Source: CALELM01 sp045617105
Lineage (GTDB): Bacteria > Bacillota > Negativicutes > Selenomonadales > Selenomonadaceae
Length of the DNA: 34,793 nucleotides
NCBI GenBank assembly: GCA_045617105.1
Contig: JAZLHW010000087.1
Coordinates: 1 to 34,793, forward strand
Reading direction: 5' to 3'
Of this stretch, positions 23,744 to 32,217 are shown in pieces. The notes under the pieces were generated by a model, which searched no databases, was not told the origin of the DNA, and was given only the letters and a program-made list of their open reading frames with translations. A program made the position numbers and the translations under genes. Every line of letters begins with the position of its first letter. The first letter of the stretch is position 1.

Positions 23744-24989
23744 AAAGCACCCGCCTCACTTCCTGCCAAGTCGTGCTTCCAGCCAGCACCTTGGAAATCC
23801 CGTCCTCCCGAAGCGTCCGAAAGCCTTGCTTCCGCTTCTTTGCCGCCTCCATCATGCCCTGCCTGTCTGCTCCCAGCCTTACCGCAGTACGCAAGCTCTC
23901 GTCCATCACCAGAATCTCGTGCAGGGGAAGCCGTCCGGCAAATCCCGTACCATGGCAATGCTCACATCCTTTTCCCCGAAACAGTCTTGCCCCTCTCGGA
24001 ATTTCATGAAAAAAAGAAGCTTCCTCCTCGCCAGCCTCATAGCTTTCCGCACAATGCGGGCAAATTTTCCGCACCAGCCGCTGTGCCACGATTCCTGTCA
24101 GTGTTGCCGTCAAAAGATACGGTGTCACACCCATTTCCAGCAAGCGAAACAGGGAGGTGATACTGTCCCTTGCATGAATCGTCGTAAAAATACGATGCCC
24201 CGTCAGTGCCGCCCGTACTGCGATCTCACAGGAAGCCTCATCACGGATCTCACCGATCATAACCGCATCGGTATCGCATCGCAGGATTCCCCGAAGCCCT
24301 TCTGCAAAACCCAAACCAGCTTTTGGATTCACCTCGATTTGATTCACGCCGGCAATCACCCCCTCCACAGGGTCCTCAATGGTCATGATATGAATATCCT
24401 CCCGATTGATCTCCTGCAAACCGGCATAAAGCGTTGTCGTCTTTCCGGAATTCATGGGACCGCAGGCAGCCAAAAGCCCTGCCGGCGTATGCACCAGCCT
24501 GCGGAAAATTTCTTGGTTTTCTGCAGTAAAACCAAGCTCCTCCAATGTTCTCAGCCGCCGCTCCCCATTCAGCAGGCGAACGACCATCGTTTCCCCGTGC
24601 TTTACCGGCATACTCGCCACACGCAGGTCAATCGTTCTTCCATCTGCAAAATAGCTGATATGCCCGTCCAACGGTTTCCTGCGCTCGCTCGTGTCCATCC
24701 CTGCCATGATCTTCAAACGTGACGTAAACACATCCTGTATTTTTTTAGGCAGCAGCTCCGACAGGCTCAACAGCTTCCCGTCCACCCGATACCGAATCCT
24801 CAAGCCATCCTCCACTGGCTCGATATGAATATCACTTGCCGAAAGCTCCACTCCCAATTCAAGCACTTCATTCACCAAACGAACGATAGGCGCTGTCTCA
24901 TTGTTTCCTGCCGCCTGACCGCTCCTCTCTCTCATGCCATGCAAAACCTGATGGGACAACTGATGCAAAAGAATCTCTTTTTCCTTCAT
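23733..24989 (-). CDS. pilB: Type IV pilus assembly/type II secretion ATPase PilB/GspE-like
   Basis: About 418 aa. N-terminal domain with SASDIHIEP (50-58) and RLKIMAGMDTSERRKPLDG (91-109); Walker A CGPMNSGKTTT (176-186), in which the usual GPTGSGKT is GPMNSGKT; Walker B AVMIGEIRD (242-250); His box TTIHA; and a tetracysteine zinc site CPHC...CEHC (310, 313, 342, 345). It powers pilus extension from the cytoplasmic side. It lacks the N-terminal regulatory domain of longer PilB proteins, hence the short length. ATG 24989 has GGAGGA six bases upstream; the longer reading to 25043 does not. pilT follows with an 11-base overlap. Confidence 0.9.
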   Translation of the reverse strand: MKEKEILLHQLSHQVLHGMRERSGQAAGNNETAPIVRLVNEVLELGVELSASDIHIEPVEDGLRIRYRVDGKLLSLSELLPKKIQDVFTSRLKIMAGMDTSERRKPLDGHISYFADGRTIDLRVASMPVKHGETMVVRLLNGERRLRTLEELGFTAENQEIFRRLVHTPAGLLAACGPMNSGKTTTLYAGLQEINREDIHIMTIEDPVEGVIAGVNQIEVNPKAGLGFAEGLRGILRCDTDAVMIGEIRDEASCEIAVRAALTGHRIFTTIHARDSITSLFRLLEMGVTPYLLTATLTGIVAQRLVRKICPHCAESYEAGEEEASFFHEIPRGARLFRGKGCEHCHGTGFAGRLPLHEILVMDESLRTAVRLGADRQGMMEAAKKRKQGFRTLREDGISKVLAGSTTWQEVRRVLYEC

Positions 24990-25264
24990 GCCTGCTCCTC
25001 CAATATCTACCATCAATAAACATTTGTATTTATATTTTATCACACTCCCATAAAAACAAACTATTTATTTTTCCAAAAATGCCAAATCTTACCTGCGCTG
25101 GCAGTTATAACGCCCCGTGACAGAACTATCCGGCACAGGGCTTTGCAAGGAATCCGATTACATCTGCAGGAAGTTTTGCACTATCGCCTGCCGCTTCAAA
25201 ATCACTAAAAAAAACAGCCAAGCATAAGTTGCAATAGGCATAGAACCAGAAGACACCATTCCAT

Positions 25265-25426
25265 GACGGAGCCTATATCACCTATGTCAACGCTTCCTGT
25301 CGAGAAGAACAGTCACCGCTGGCACTCCTCAGGACTTCTTCTGCAAAGACCTAAAGAAAATGAACTTCTCCAAATTAGCCGAAAGAACAAGCTTCTTTAA
25401 AACCAATCATAAGGGGGTAAACAACA
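25265..25426 (+). pseudogene. Remnant of an Rpn/PD-(D/E)XK nuclease-family transposase
   Basis: Two adjoining frames on the plus strand give DGAYITYVNASCREEQSP and, after a frameshift near 25320, DFFCKDLKKMNFSKLAERT followed by SFFKTNHKGVN. Together these match, from memory, the C-terminal part of the recombination-promoting nuclease (Rpn, PDDEXK_2) family (D-G-x-Y-I-x-Y-V-N-A ... D-F-x-C ... L-A-x-R ... F-K-x-x-x-x-G-V). Upstream 25130-25260 may hold more decayed pieces (FGTGL), with stops. No intact nuclease core is left. Confidence 0.5.
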
Positions 25427-25437
25427 GAACGATAATA

Positions 25438-25462
25438 AGCCGCCCGCATTTTGCGGACGGCT
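25438..25462. terminator. Possible bidirectional terminator
   Basis: AGCCGCCCGCA, TTT, TGCGGACGGCT with one imperfect pair (G-U on the minus strand). The plus strand continues CGTTTTGTT, the minus strand ATTATCG. It lies between the two converging remnants; the T-tracts are weak. Confidence 0.45.
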
Positions 25463-25810
25463 CGTTTTGTTATGCGGTTGTACTTGTCTTGGTTCTTGTC
25501 TACGAGTTGGGCACCGATGCCAATAGAGCCCTTGCCGCGATGAAGGCGCTTAGCGATGATTTTTTCGATGCCCTCAAACGCACCGCCCAGAATAAACAGG
25601 ATATTCTCTGTGAATAGCTTGGTCCTGCAATTTACAGCGAAGCATCTTGTAATGGTTATACACTGCTACGGAGATGACCCTCTTTGCATGATCCTGCCCT
25701 TCTATGTACTGGTCAAGATGCTCCTTGAGCTGGGCGGGTGTGACCGCTAGTTCGCTCACTGTCTTGGCAACCTTCTCTTCATTTTCCTTCTCTGCATTGG
25801 CTTTCGCCAT
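25455..25810 (-). pseudogene. clpX remnant with a large internal deletion
   Basis: The reading starts at 25810 with a ClpX-like segment (LTPAQ-type TPAQLKEHLDQYIEGQDHAK, then RVISVAVYNHYKML) and runs to about 25615. There it jumps to a second frame reading NILFILGGAFEGIEKIIAKR, matching ClpX NILFICGGAFDGLEKII. About 110 residues containing Walker A and Walker B are missing at the junction, the frame is shifted, and the C-terminal domain is absent. The N-terminal zinc-binding domain is also missing. It follows the clpP-like gene by 39 bases, as clpX does after clpP in many genomes. It cannot work as an unfoldase. Confidence 0.8.
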
Positions 25811-25849
25811 AATGCGATTCGATGAAACGTGATGCTCCTCCTTTCCTAT

Positions 25850-26437
25850 TCAGTGTATTCTCTGTACTGCGTCAATGAGCCCGAATTCCATGGCTTCTTC
25901 CGGCGTGAGCCAGTTGTCGCAGTCCATGGCGGACACGATCTCATCAAGGGACTTGCCAGTATGCTTCATGTAAAGATTGTGCAGCTTGTCCTTGGTACGC
26001 CTCATGTGTTCCCAACTGATCTCCATATCGCTTGCCATGCCCTGACTGCCGCCAGAAGGCTGGTGGATCATGAATTCCGCATTGGGAAGGGCCCATCGCT
26101 TGCCCTTGGCTCCTGCCATTGCCAGCAGGCTTCCCATGGAGGCGGCCATACCGTTAACGATGGTACACACATCAGGCTTTACATACTGCATGGCATCATA
26201 GATGGCCATACCATCCACTATGCTGCCGCCAGAGCTGTTGATGTACATCTTGATATCGGCCGTCGGATCTTCGGATTCCAAATAGTAAAGCTCCATCTTA
26301 ATAATCTCAGCCATTGCTGTGTCAATGAAACCGCTGCACATAATAATGCGGTCTTTCAGGAGACGGGAACCTAAGTCCATAGCCCGTTCGCCATTGCCTT
26401 CACGTTCAATAACCATAGGCATGAGTGTCATATTGCT
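25850..26437 (-). CDS. ClpP-like serine protease subunit (additional copy)
   Basis: About 195 aa of the ClpP family. The catalytic Ser lies in GMAASMGSLL, His in FMIHQPSGG, and the acidic residue region in DCDNWLTPEEA; oxyanion-loop region INSSGGS replaces the common INSPGGS. It forms the barrel that degrades proteins fed by an AAA+ unfoldase. I chose GTG 26437, which has GAGAGGA about six bases upstream; the longer frame to 26512 adds residues unlike ClpP. Its neighbour is a broken clpX, and no tig or lon is seen, so this looks like an accessory ClpP that would need another unfoldase. The gap 26438-26690 contains no gene. Confidence 0.85.
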   Translation of the reverse strand, partial: SNMTLMPMVIEREGNGERAMDLGSRLLKDRIIMCSGFIDTAMAEIIKMELYYLESEDPTADIKMYINSSGGSIVDGMAIYDAMQYVKPDVCTIVNGMAASMGSLLAMAGAKGKRWALPNAEFMIHQPSGGSQGMASDMEISWEHMRRTKDKLHNLYMKHTGKSLDEIVSAMDCDNWLTPEEAMEFGLIDAVQRIH

Positions 26438-26689
26438 CACGATGATTCCTCTCTTTTCTAAAAAAATATTACCGAACCATATTCTTCCTTCACTTTTGTC
26501 TTGAACCGACATTCTTTACGGAATCCGCTGCACCACTTGGAAAATGGGTTTTCTGCTGTCAGCCACCAGTATTGCAACACTAGTATATCACTTTACCTCG
26601 CATTTTCCGTATATTTTATCGTTCTATTAAATAAAACCATGCACGGGAGAAAGATTTGGCATTTTCCTGCAAAAAATTAGGAGAATTTA

Positions 26690-26728
26690 CAAAAAGAGGC
26701 TGCTGCACGTAACTGTAACGTGCAGCAG
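26690..26728 (-). terminator. Intrinsic terminator of ksgA
   Basis: CTGCTGCACGT (26700-26710), a 7-base loop, ACGTGCAGCAG (26718-26728); on the minus strand it is followed by CCTCTTTTTG. It ends the rnmV-ksgA transcript. Confidence 0.85.
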
Positions 26729-26763
26729 TTCCTTATTTTTCCAGTAAATTGACAAATATCCGT

Positions 26764-27618
26764 TTATTTTTCAAAAGCATCTGCCAAGGCAGCAAATTCC
26801 TGCAGGGAAAGTGTTTCCCCTCGGCGTTCCGGCTCAATGCCTGCCTGTTCCATAGCAAGGCGAACTTCTTCCTTCAAGAATCCTGCTCCCTTCAAGGCAT
26901 TGAAAAGCGTTTTGCGGCGCTGCCCAAATGCTGCTCTGACCACCCGAAAGAATCTCTTTTCGTCCTTGACCTTGACCGCTGGCTCTGTCCTCACCCTGCA
27001 GGCAATGACAACGGAATCCACCTCCGGTGCAGGGATAAAGGATCTCGGCGGAACATCGAGAACGATTTCAGGCTGTGTGTAATACTGCACGGCAACCGAC
27101 AAGGCACCATAGGTCTTGCTCCCCGGCTTTGCCGTCATGCGCTCGGCTACTTCCTTCTGCACCATTGTCACCATAGCCGTAATCGGCAAGTGACGTTCCA
27201 AGAGTGTCATGAGGATCGGTGTCGTGATATAGTAGGGCAGATTTGCCGCAACCTTGAACGATCCCTCCCCCATAAGCTCTGGAATATTGACCTTTAGGAT
27301 GTCCCCCTGCACAATGCTCACATTATCATAGCCTGCCAAGGTTTCTGCCAAAACCGCAGGCAGCTTCTTGTCCAGCTCCACTGCCGTCACCTGCGCTCCT
27401 GCCTCTGCCAAACCCTGCGTCAAAGTACCGATTCCGGGACCGATCTCCAGTACCCTGTCCCCTTCCTCTATCTCAGCAGCCTCCACGATTCCCCGCACAA
27501 TGGAGGGATCGACCAAAAAATTCTGTCCCAGCTTCTTGCTGGCACGCAAATGAAAGGTTTTCAGAATATGATTCGTCACCTCTCGGCTTGCAATATTCGG
27601 ATGAAGCTTCCCTGTCAT
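26764..27618 (-). CDS. ksgA: 16S rRNA dimethyladenosine transferase
   Basis: 284 aa, RsmA/KsgA family. S-adenosylmethionine motif VLEIGPGIGTLT, acidic end of the second strand in VELDKKL, QGDILKVN, and the catalytic NLPYYI. It dimethylates the two adjacent adenosines in the loop of 16S helix 45 during small-subunit maturation. QNFLVDPSI at the N-terminus is family typical. The ATG overlaps the rnmV stop by four bases (ATGA), the usual Firmicutes pair. Confidence 0.96.
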   Translation of the reverse strand: MTGKLHPNIASREVTNHILKTFHLRASKKLGQNFLVDPSIVRGIVEAAEIEEGDRVLEIGPGIGTLTQGLAEAGAQVTAVELDKKLPAVLAETLAGYDNVSIVQGDILKVNIPELMGEGSFKVAANLPYYITTPILMTLLERHLPITAMVTMVQKEVAERMTAKPGSKTYGALSVAVQYYTQPEIVLDVPPRSFIPAPEVDSVVIACRVRTEPAVKVKDEKRFFRVVRAAFGQRRKTLFNALKGAGFLKEEVRLAMEQAGIEPERRGETLSLQEFAALADAFEK

Positions 27619-28166
27619 GCACGACCTTCCTCTCTGTCCAGTGCCTCCACGGCATTCTCAAATTCTTCCCGCGTCACGCCATAATGGTTCAATCGAAGCA
27701 AAAAGGTCTTTGCATTGGCAAACCCAATGCCAAGCATTGCACCAATTTTCGCACGTCTTTCCGAGGCCCTCTCCGAACCGCTCAATCCAGCAAGAATCAA
27801 TTCCGACGCTTGAAATTCCTCCTTGGGATCCCAATCCAAGGCACGGACCTTTTCCAGTGCCGCACGAATGGCTGACGGCTTTGCCTGCTCAATACCGATA
27901 TCATCGTTTGCGGTTGCGTCCTCCTTGGGAACAAATGCATGCTTTGCCTCCGGAAACCGCTTTGCCAAAAACTTGCGGATCCGTTCCCCTGCGGAATCCG
28001 GATCGGTCAGAATGATAATACCGCGCTTCTTGTACGCCTGCTCAATATTTTTCAGTGCCTGCGGCTTGAGATTGAATCCCTCCGTAATAATGCAGTCCGC
28101 ATCGACTGCCTTGCGGACAGCCACTACGTCCATCTTGCCCTCAACGACCAAAACTTCCTTTATCAT
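27615..28166 (-). CDS. rnmV: Ribonuclease M5
   Basis: 183 aa. A TOPRIM domain with VVEGKMD (conserved Glu) and TDPDSAGERIR (the DxD motif) and a C-terminal domain ending in a helical region (GFANAKTFLLRLNHYGVTREEF). RNase M5 makes the final cuts that mature 5S rRNA. The start has GGGAG upstream. It overlaps ksgA by four bases and follows tsaC by 18 bases. Confidence 0.95.
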   Translation of the reverse strand: MIKEVLVVEGKMDVVAVRKAVDADCIITEGFNLKPQALKNIEQAYKKRGIIILTDPDSAGERIRKFLAKRFPEAKHAFVPKEDATANDDIGIEQAKPSAIRAALEKVRALDWDPKEEFQASELILAGLSGSERASERRAKIGAMLGIGFANAKTFLLRLNHYGVTREEFENAVEALDREEGRA

Positions 28167-28184
28167 AGCAAACTCCCGTTTCTC

Positions 28185-29243
28185 CTACTCTGCAACAATG
28201 CTCTGAAAGCCGCTTGCCTTCCGCATGCGATTCATAATAGCAAGCCCAAGCCCATCTTCCGTTGTCCCTTCTGCCAAAAGGATATCCACCTGCTTGTCAT
28301 CAAAGCTTCGAAGTACCTCATAAATATTTGCCGCAATACTTGGAAGTTCTCCCTGCCTTCCATAATCTGCCAAGAATTCCTGCGGTATGATCCCCTTCAA
28401 TCCTGCAATCACCTCCGTGCTTGCTATCACACCGACCTTCCTGCCTTGCCCATGCAGCCTCCCTATTTCCTTTTTAAAGGCAAAAAGCATTCCACTAGGC
28501 GCTCCTTCCAGCAAGGTCATCGGTGCTGCCGGTGCATAGTGACGATACTTCATGCCGGGTGCCCTCGGCACGGTGTCCTCACCGACCAGTGCAGGATCTA
28601 ACTCCACCTCACCGAGAACTTCCCTCAGCATTTCCCTTGTAACAGCACCCGGACGTAAGATCATCGCCGTCCCTGACGTGCAGTCCACGATCGTCGATTC
28701 CACGCCAAAACGACAAGCCCCGCCGTCCAAGATCATCGGGATCCTCCCGTCCATGTCCTTCCGCACAGCCTCTGCCGTTGTCGGACTTGGCCTGCCTGAA
28801 AGATTGGCACTCGGGGCAGCAATCGGTACGCCTGCCGCTTGGATCATCGCTCTTGCAGCATCATGATCCGGCATACGGATTCCCACAGTAGGCAACCCGC
28901 CCGTAATGCTTTTCGGCACAGCATCTGACTTTTCCATAATGAGCGTAATTGGCCCTGGGCAAAATGCCGCCATCAGCTTTTCTGCCATCAAGGGAACAGA
29001 TTTCACGGCACAGTCCACCATTGCCCGATTCGATACATGCAGAATGAGCGGATTGTCCGACGGCCTGCCCTTCGCATGGTAGATCTCAGCACAGGCTCTC
29101 TCATCTAACCCATTTCCGCCCAAACCGTAAACGGTCTCCGTTGGAAATGCCACAAGCCCTCCGCGTCGCAGGATGTTTCCTGCCTCCTCCAAAGCAGCAC
29201 TGCACGCTCTCACATTTTCTATCCTTGCTATCTTCGTATCCAT
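28185..29243 (-). CDS. tsaC: Threonylcarbamoyl-AMP synthase (Sua5/YwlC type)
   Basis: About 352 aa. An N-terminal YrdC domain (residues about 10-200) with PTETVYGLG, KGRPSDNPL, GPITLIM and SANLSGRPSPTT, and a C-terminal Sua5 domain linked by a segment with PGMKYRHYAP. It makes threonylcarbamoyl-AMP for the t6A37 modification of tRNAs reading ANN codons. The start MDTKIARIEN at 29243 is preferred; the longer frame to 29300 would overlap prmC. It lies 10 bases after prmC in the prfA-prmC-tsaC operon. Confidence 0.94.
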   Translation of the reverse strand: MDTKIARIENVRACSAALEEAGNILRRGGLVAFPTETVYGLGGNGLDERACAEIYHAKGRPSDNPLILHVSNRAMVDCAVKSVPLMAEKLMAAFCPGPITLIMEKSDAVPKSITGGLPTVGIRMPDHDAARAMIQAAGVPIAAPSANLSGRPSPTTAEAVRKDMDGRIPMILDGGACRFGVESTIVDCTSGTAMILRPGAVTREMLREVLGEVELDPALVGEDTVPRAPGMKYRHYAPAAPMTLLEGAPSGMLFAFKKEIGRLHGQGRKVGVIASTEVIAGLKGIIPQEFLADYGRQGELPSIAANIYEVLRSFDDKQVDILLAEGTTEDGLGLAIMNRMRKASGFQSIVAE

Positions 29244-29253
29244 TGCAAGCCAT

Positions 29254-30132
29254 TCATCCTTCCGCTTTCCATGCAAGAACCACCCGTTCGATCCCTGCAA
29301 GATCCCTTCGCACTTCCGTTTTTCCGATCATTGGATTTGCCTTTGCCAAAAGCTCCACTTCTCTCGCTTGGTGAATACCGACCTCGAAAGCAAGGAAGCC
29401 CCCCTCTTTCAGCATATCTGGGGCATCTGCGCAAAGCCTGCGGTAAAAGTCCATACCGTCCCTGCCGCCAAAAAGTGCGCGCTGTGGCTCATTTCTCACT
29501 TCCACGGACAGCCCCTTCATATCCACTTCCGAAATGTAGGGAGGATTGGAAAGGATCGCATCGAATTTTCTTTCTTCCAAGGGCTTCAGCAGGTCTCCCG
29601 TAAAAAATTCCACACGGCCAGAAACCTCCAGCCGTCTTGCGTTTTCCTCTGCCACCTTTCGGGCCTTTTCTGAAATATCCACTGTTGCCGCATACGCAGT
29701 AGGCAGAAACCGCAGTACGGAGAGGCAGATTGCTCCCGTCCCTGTGCCAATATCTGCAAGCTCCACACGCTTCCCTTGGTCTGCCAGCCTTCGCAAATGC
29801 TCCACTGCCGCCTGTACCAAGATCTCCGTATCCGGACGAGGGATCAGCGTATCCTCTGTTACCAAGAAAGGCAGTCCCATGAACTCCCTCTGCCCGACCA
29901 AATACGCCGTTGGGATACCCTGCACCCTTTTCTTGATAAGCTCCCGATAGGATGCCTGCTCCTCCTGCTCCAACGGTTCATCAAAATGCACGTAAAGATA
30001 GATCCGTTCCTTTTTCAAAACATGGGAAAGCAGCACCTCAGCATCAAGGCGCGGAGAAGACACGCCCTTATCCTTAAAGTACTGCTCCGTCCATCTCAAT
30101 ATACTGCCAATCGTCCATACCTTCCCAGACAT
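29254..30132 (-). CDS. prmC: Release factor glutamine methyltransferase
   Basis: 292 aa. An N-terminal helical domain (RLDAEVLLSHVL), AdoMet motif DIGTGTGAICLSV, and NPPYI near residue 195, which binds the glutamine amide. It methylates the Gln of the GGQ motif of release factors RF1 and RF2. The ATG shares one base with the prfA stop (TAATG), consistent with coupling to its own substrate. Confidence 0.95.
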   Translation of the reverse strand: MSGKVWTIGSILRWTEQYFKDKGVSSPRLDAEVLLSHVLKKERIYLYVHFDEPLEQEEQASYRELIKKRVQGIPTAYLVGQREFMGLPFLVTEDTLIPRPDTEILVQAAVEHLRRLADQGKRVELADIGTGTGAICLSVLRFLPTAYAATVDISEKARKVAEENARRLEVSGRVEFFTGDLLKPLEERKFDAILSNPPYISEVDMKGLSVEVRNEPQRALFGGRDGMDFYRRLCADAPDMLKEGGFLAFEVGIHQAREVELLAKANPMIGKTEVRRDLAGIERVVLAWKAEG

Positions 30133-31208
30133 TAGTTCACCTGCTTCAATCGTTCTGTTTGGTCAGCCGTGATCAGTGCATTCAAGACCTCTTCCAAATC
30201 ACCATTCAGCACGGAATCCAGCTTGTGAAGAGTCAGCCCGATCCTGTGATCGGTCATGCGCCCCTGCGGGAAATTATAGGTGCGGATCCTCTCACTGCGG
30301 TCTCCCGAACCGACTTGGCTGCGGCGATCTGCCGCAACGGCCTCTGCTTGCTCCTGCATCGCCTTATCCTGAATCCTTGCCCGCAAGACCTTCATTGCCT
30401 TTTCTTTGTTCTTGAGCTGCGACTTCTCATCTTGGCATTGCACCACGATCCCCGTCGGCAAATGCGTGATACGGATCGCCGTTTCCGTGCGGTTGACGTA
30501 CTGGCCGCCAGCACCGCTGGCACAATAGGTATCGATCCTAAGCTCGTTGGGGTCAACACTGACCTCAACATCTTCCATCTCTGGAAGCACTGCCACCGTC
30601 ACGGCTGACGTATGGATACGTCCTCCCGACTCCGTTACAGGAACACGCTGTACCCTGTGCGTTCCGCTCTCATACTTCAGTTTGCTGTAAGCTCCATAGC
30701 CGTCCACGGTAAACGAAATTTCCTTGTAACCGCCGATCTCCGTTGGATTTGCGTCAATAAGTTCCACTCTCCAGCCCTGCTTTTCCGCATAGCGGGAATA
30801 CATGCGAAACAGATCTCCGGCAAAAAGTGCCGCTTCCTCGCCGCCGACACCTCCGCGAATCTCCACGATCACGTTTTTCTCATCATTCGGATCCTTGGGA
30901 AGCAGCAAAAGGGGCATTTCCCTGTCCATCTCTTCCTTCTGCTTCTTGAGTTCCGCCAGCTCCTCCTCCACCAGTTTGCGCATTTCATCATCCAATGGCT
31001 CGTCAAACATCGCCCGATCGTCCTCTATGCCTTGGCAAACCGTCTTGTACTTGCGGATCTTCTCCACAATAGGCGCAAGAGATGCATGTTCCTTGCTGTA
31101 ACGCTGCCATTTCGCCATATCCTGCAAAACATCAGGATCGCTGATCAAGGATTCCAGCTCCAAATATTTATCTTCCAATGCCTGCAATTTATCCAGCAAA
31201 TCACTCAC
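30132..31208 (-). CDS. prfA: Peptide chain release factor 1
   Basis: 358 aa from the GTG at 31208. GGQ in SGAGGQYVN; the stop-codon-reading tripeptide is PVT (VPVTESGGRIHTS), where RF1 often has PAT or PET; the C-terminal YNFPQGRMTDHRIG is typical. RF1 releases the chain at UAA and UAG. The TTG at 31199 is an alternative start: it would give MLDKLQALEDKY, like many RF1s, and has AGGTG six bases upstream, whereas the GTG has only AAGG three bases away. Confidence 0.94.
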   Translation of the reverse strand: MSDLLDKLQALEDKYLELESLISDPDVLQDMAKWQRYSKEHASLAPIVEKIRKYKTVCQGIEDDRAMFDEPLDDEMRKLVEEELAELKKQKEEMDREMPLLLLPKDPNDEKNVIVEIRGGVGGEEAALFAGDLFRMYSRYAEKQGWRVELIDANPTEIGGYKEISFTVDGYGAYSKLKYESGTHRVQRVPVTESGGRIHTSAVTVAVLPEMEDVEVSVDPNELRIDTYCASGAGGQYVNRTETAIRITHLPTGIVVQCQDEKSQLKNKEKAMKVLRARIQDKAMQEQAEAVAADRRSQVGSGDRSERIRTYNFPQGRMTDHRIGLTLHKLDSVLNGDLEEVLNALITADQTERLKQVN

Positions 31209-31218
31209 CTGCCTTACA

Positions 31219-32142
31219 TCATGTCTCAGCCATCGTTCCTGCAGCTTCCGCAGAAAGATAGTTTCCGCTTCCTTCCAATATCTCCTCCTCCGGAAGCACG
31301 GCCTTCAGCGACTCGATCGCCACCTCAACCATGTCATCTTCCGGCGGTCTTGTTGTCAGATACTGCAGCCAAAGTCCCGGCAGGATCGCCGCATGAATGA
31401 TGGGATTTTTTGACCTGCCTGCCAATCGAATGATCTCATAGGAGATCCCTGCCACAACAGGGAGCAAGATCACGCGGCTCAAAATACGCTCCCACAGGCT
31501 TGGCCAGCCGAGAAAGGCAAACACAAAGATACTGACCAGCATGACGATCAGCAAAAACGCCGTACCGCAGCGCGGGTGAAGCCTCGGAAACGTCTGCACA
31601 TTCTCCACCGTCAGAGGAAGTCCCGCCTCATAGCAAAAAATCGTCTGATGCTCTGCCCCATGATATTGAAACACTCGCTGGATATCCTTTGCTCTCGAAA
31701 TCGCCAAAATATAGAGAAGAAAAATAACGAGACGCAGAACACCTTCCATCAAGTTCAAGAAAACAGGATCCTCCGTAAGAAAATGAAACAGCTTTGCCGC
31801 TCCCGTCGGAATAGCCAAAAACAAAACACATGCCAGTGCGATAGCAAGCACGATCGTCCCTGCCAATTCCTTGTCGGAAAGCTGTTCATCCTCCTCACCT
31901 GCCATCTGCGCCGAATAGGAAAGCGAGCGGATGCCGATGACCAGTGATTCCACCAGTGACACCACGCCCCGCAGCAAAGGCTTCTTCAAAAGGGGATAAC
32001 GATCCGAAATGGAATTCACGGGCTTCACCTGCACTGCGATCTTCCCGCTCGGCTCCCGTACCGCAGTCGCCGTCAGCTTCGGTCCCCGCATCATTACCCC
32101 CTCGATCACTGCCTGACCGCCCACTGTCAACTTGTCATTCAA
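31219..32142 (-). CDS. DUF1385 membrane protein (YqhQ-like)
   Basis: 307 aa starting at a TTG (32142) with AGGAGG nine bases upstream. The N-terminus GGQAVIEGVMMRG and the internal YHGAEHQTIFCYEAG and RLHPRCGTAFLL are the DUF1385 signatures. Four to five hydrophobic helices (about 97-120, 130-148, 197-222 and 225-245) place it in the membrane. The family is common in Firmicutes upstream of prfA/prmC; its function is not known. A possible promoter lies at 32186-32215. Confidence 0.88.
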   Translation of the reverse strand: MNDKLTVGGQAVIEGVMMRGPKLTATAVREPSGKIAVQVKPVNSISDRYPLLKKPLLRGVVSLVESLVIGIRSLSYSAQMAGEEDEQLSDKELAGTIVLAIALACVLFLAIPTGAAKLFHFLTEDPVFLNLMEGVLRLVIFLLYILAISRAKDIQRVFQYHGAEHQTIFCYEAGLPLTVENVQTFPRLHPRCGTAFLLIVMLVSIFVFAFLGWPSLWERILSRVILLPVVAGISYEIIRLAGRSKNPIIHAAILPGLWLQYLTTRPPEDDMVEVAIESLKAVLPEEEILEGSGNYLSAEAAGTMAET

Positions 32143-32185
32143 TGAAAATCCCCTCCTAAAGAAAGCCCTTACACATTTGCCCCCT

Positions 32186-32215
32186 ATTCTACTACGAACT
32201 GGAAGCCCTGCGCAA
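32186..32215 (-). promoter_or_regulatory. Possible promoter of the yqhQ-prfA-prmC-tsaC operon
   Basis: On the minus strand TTGCGC (32210-32215), 18-bp spacer, TAGAAT (32186-32191). It lies in the 75-bp gap after the TRAP operon. Confidence 0.4.
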
Positions 32216-32217
32216 GC

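Noticed and set aside
25360..25617. An 85-codon plus-strand frame as a gene.
   Set aside because: Its first part is the Rpn remnant frame and the rest is the reverse of the clpX remnant and a terminator hairpin.
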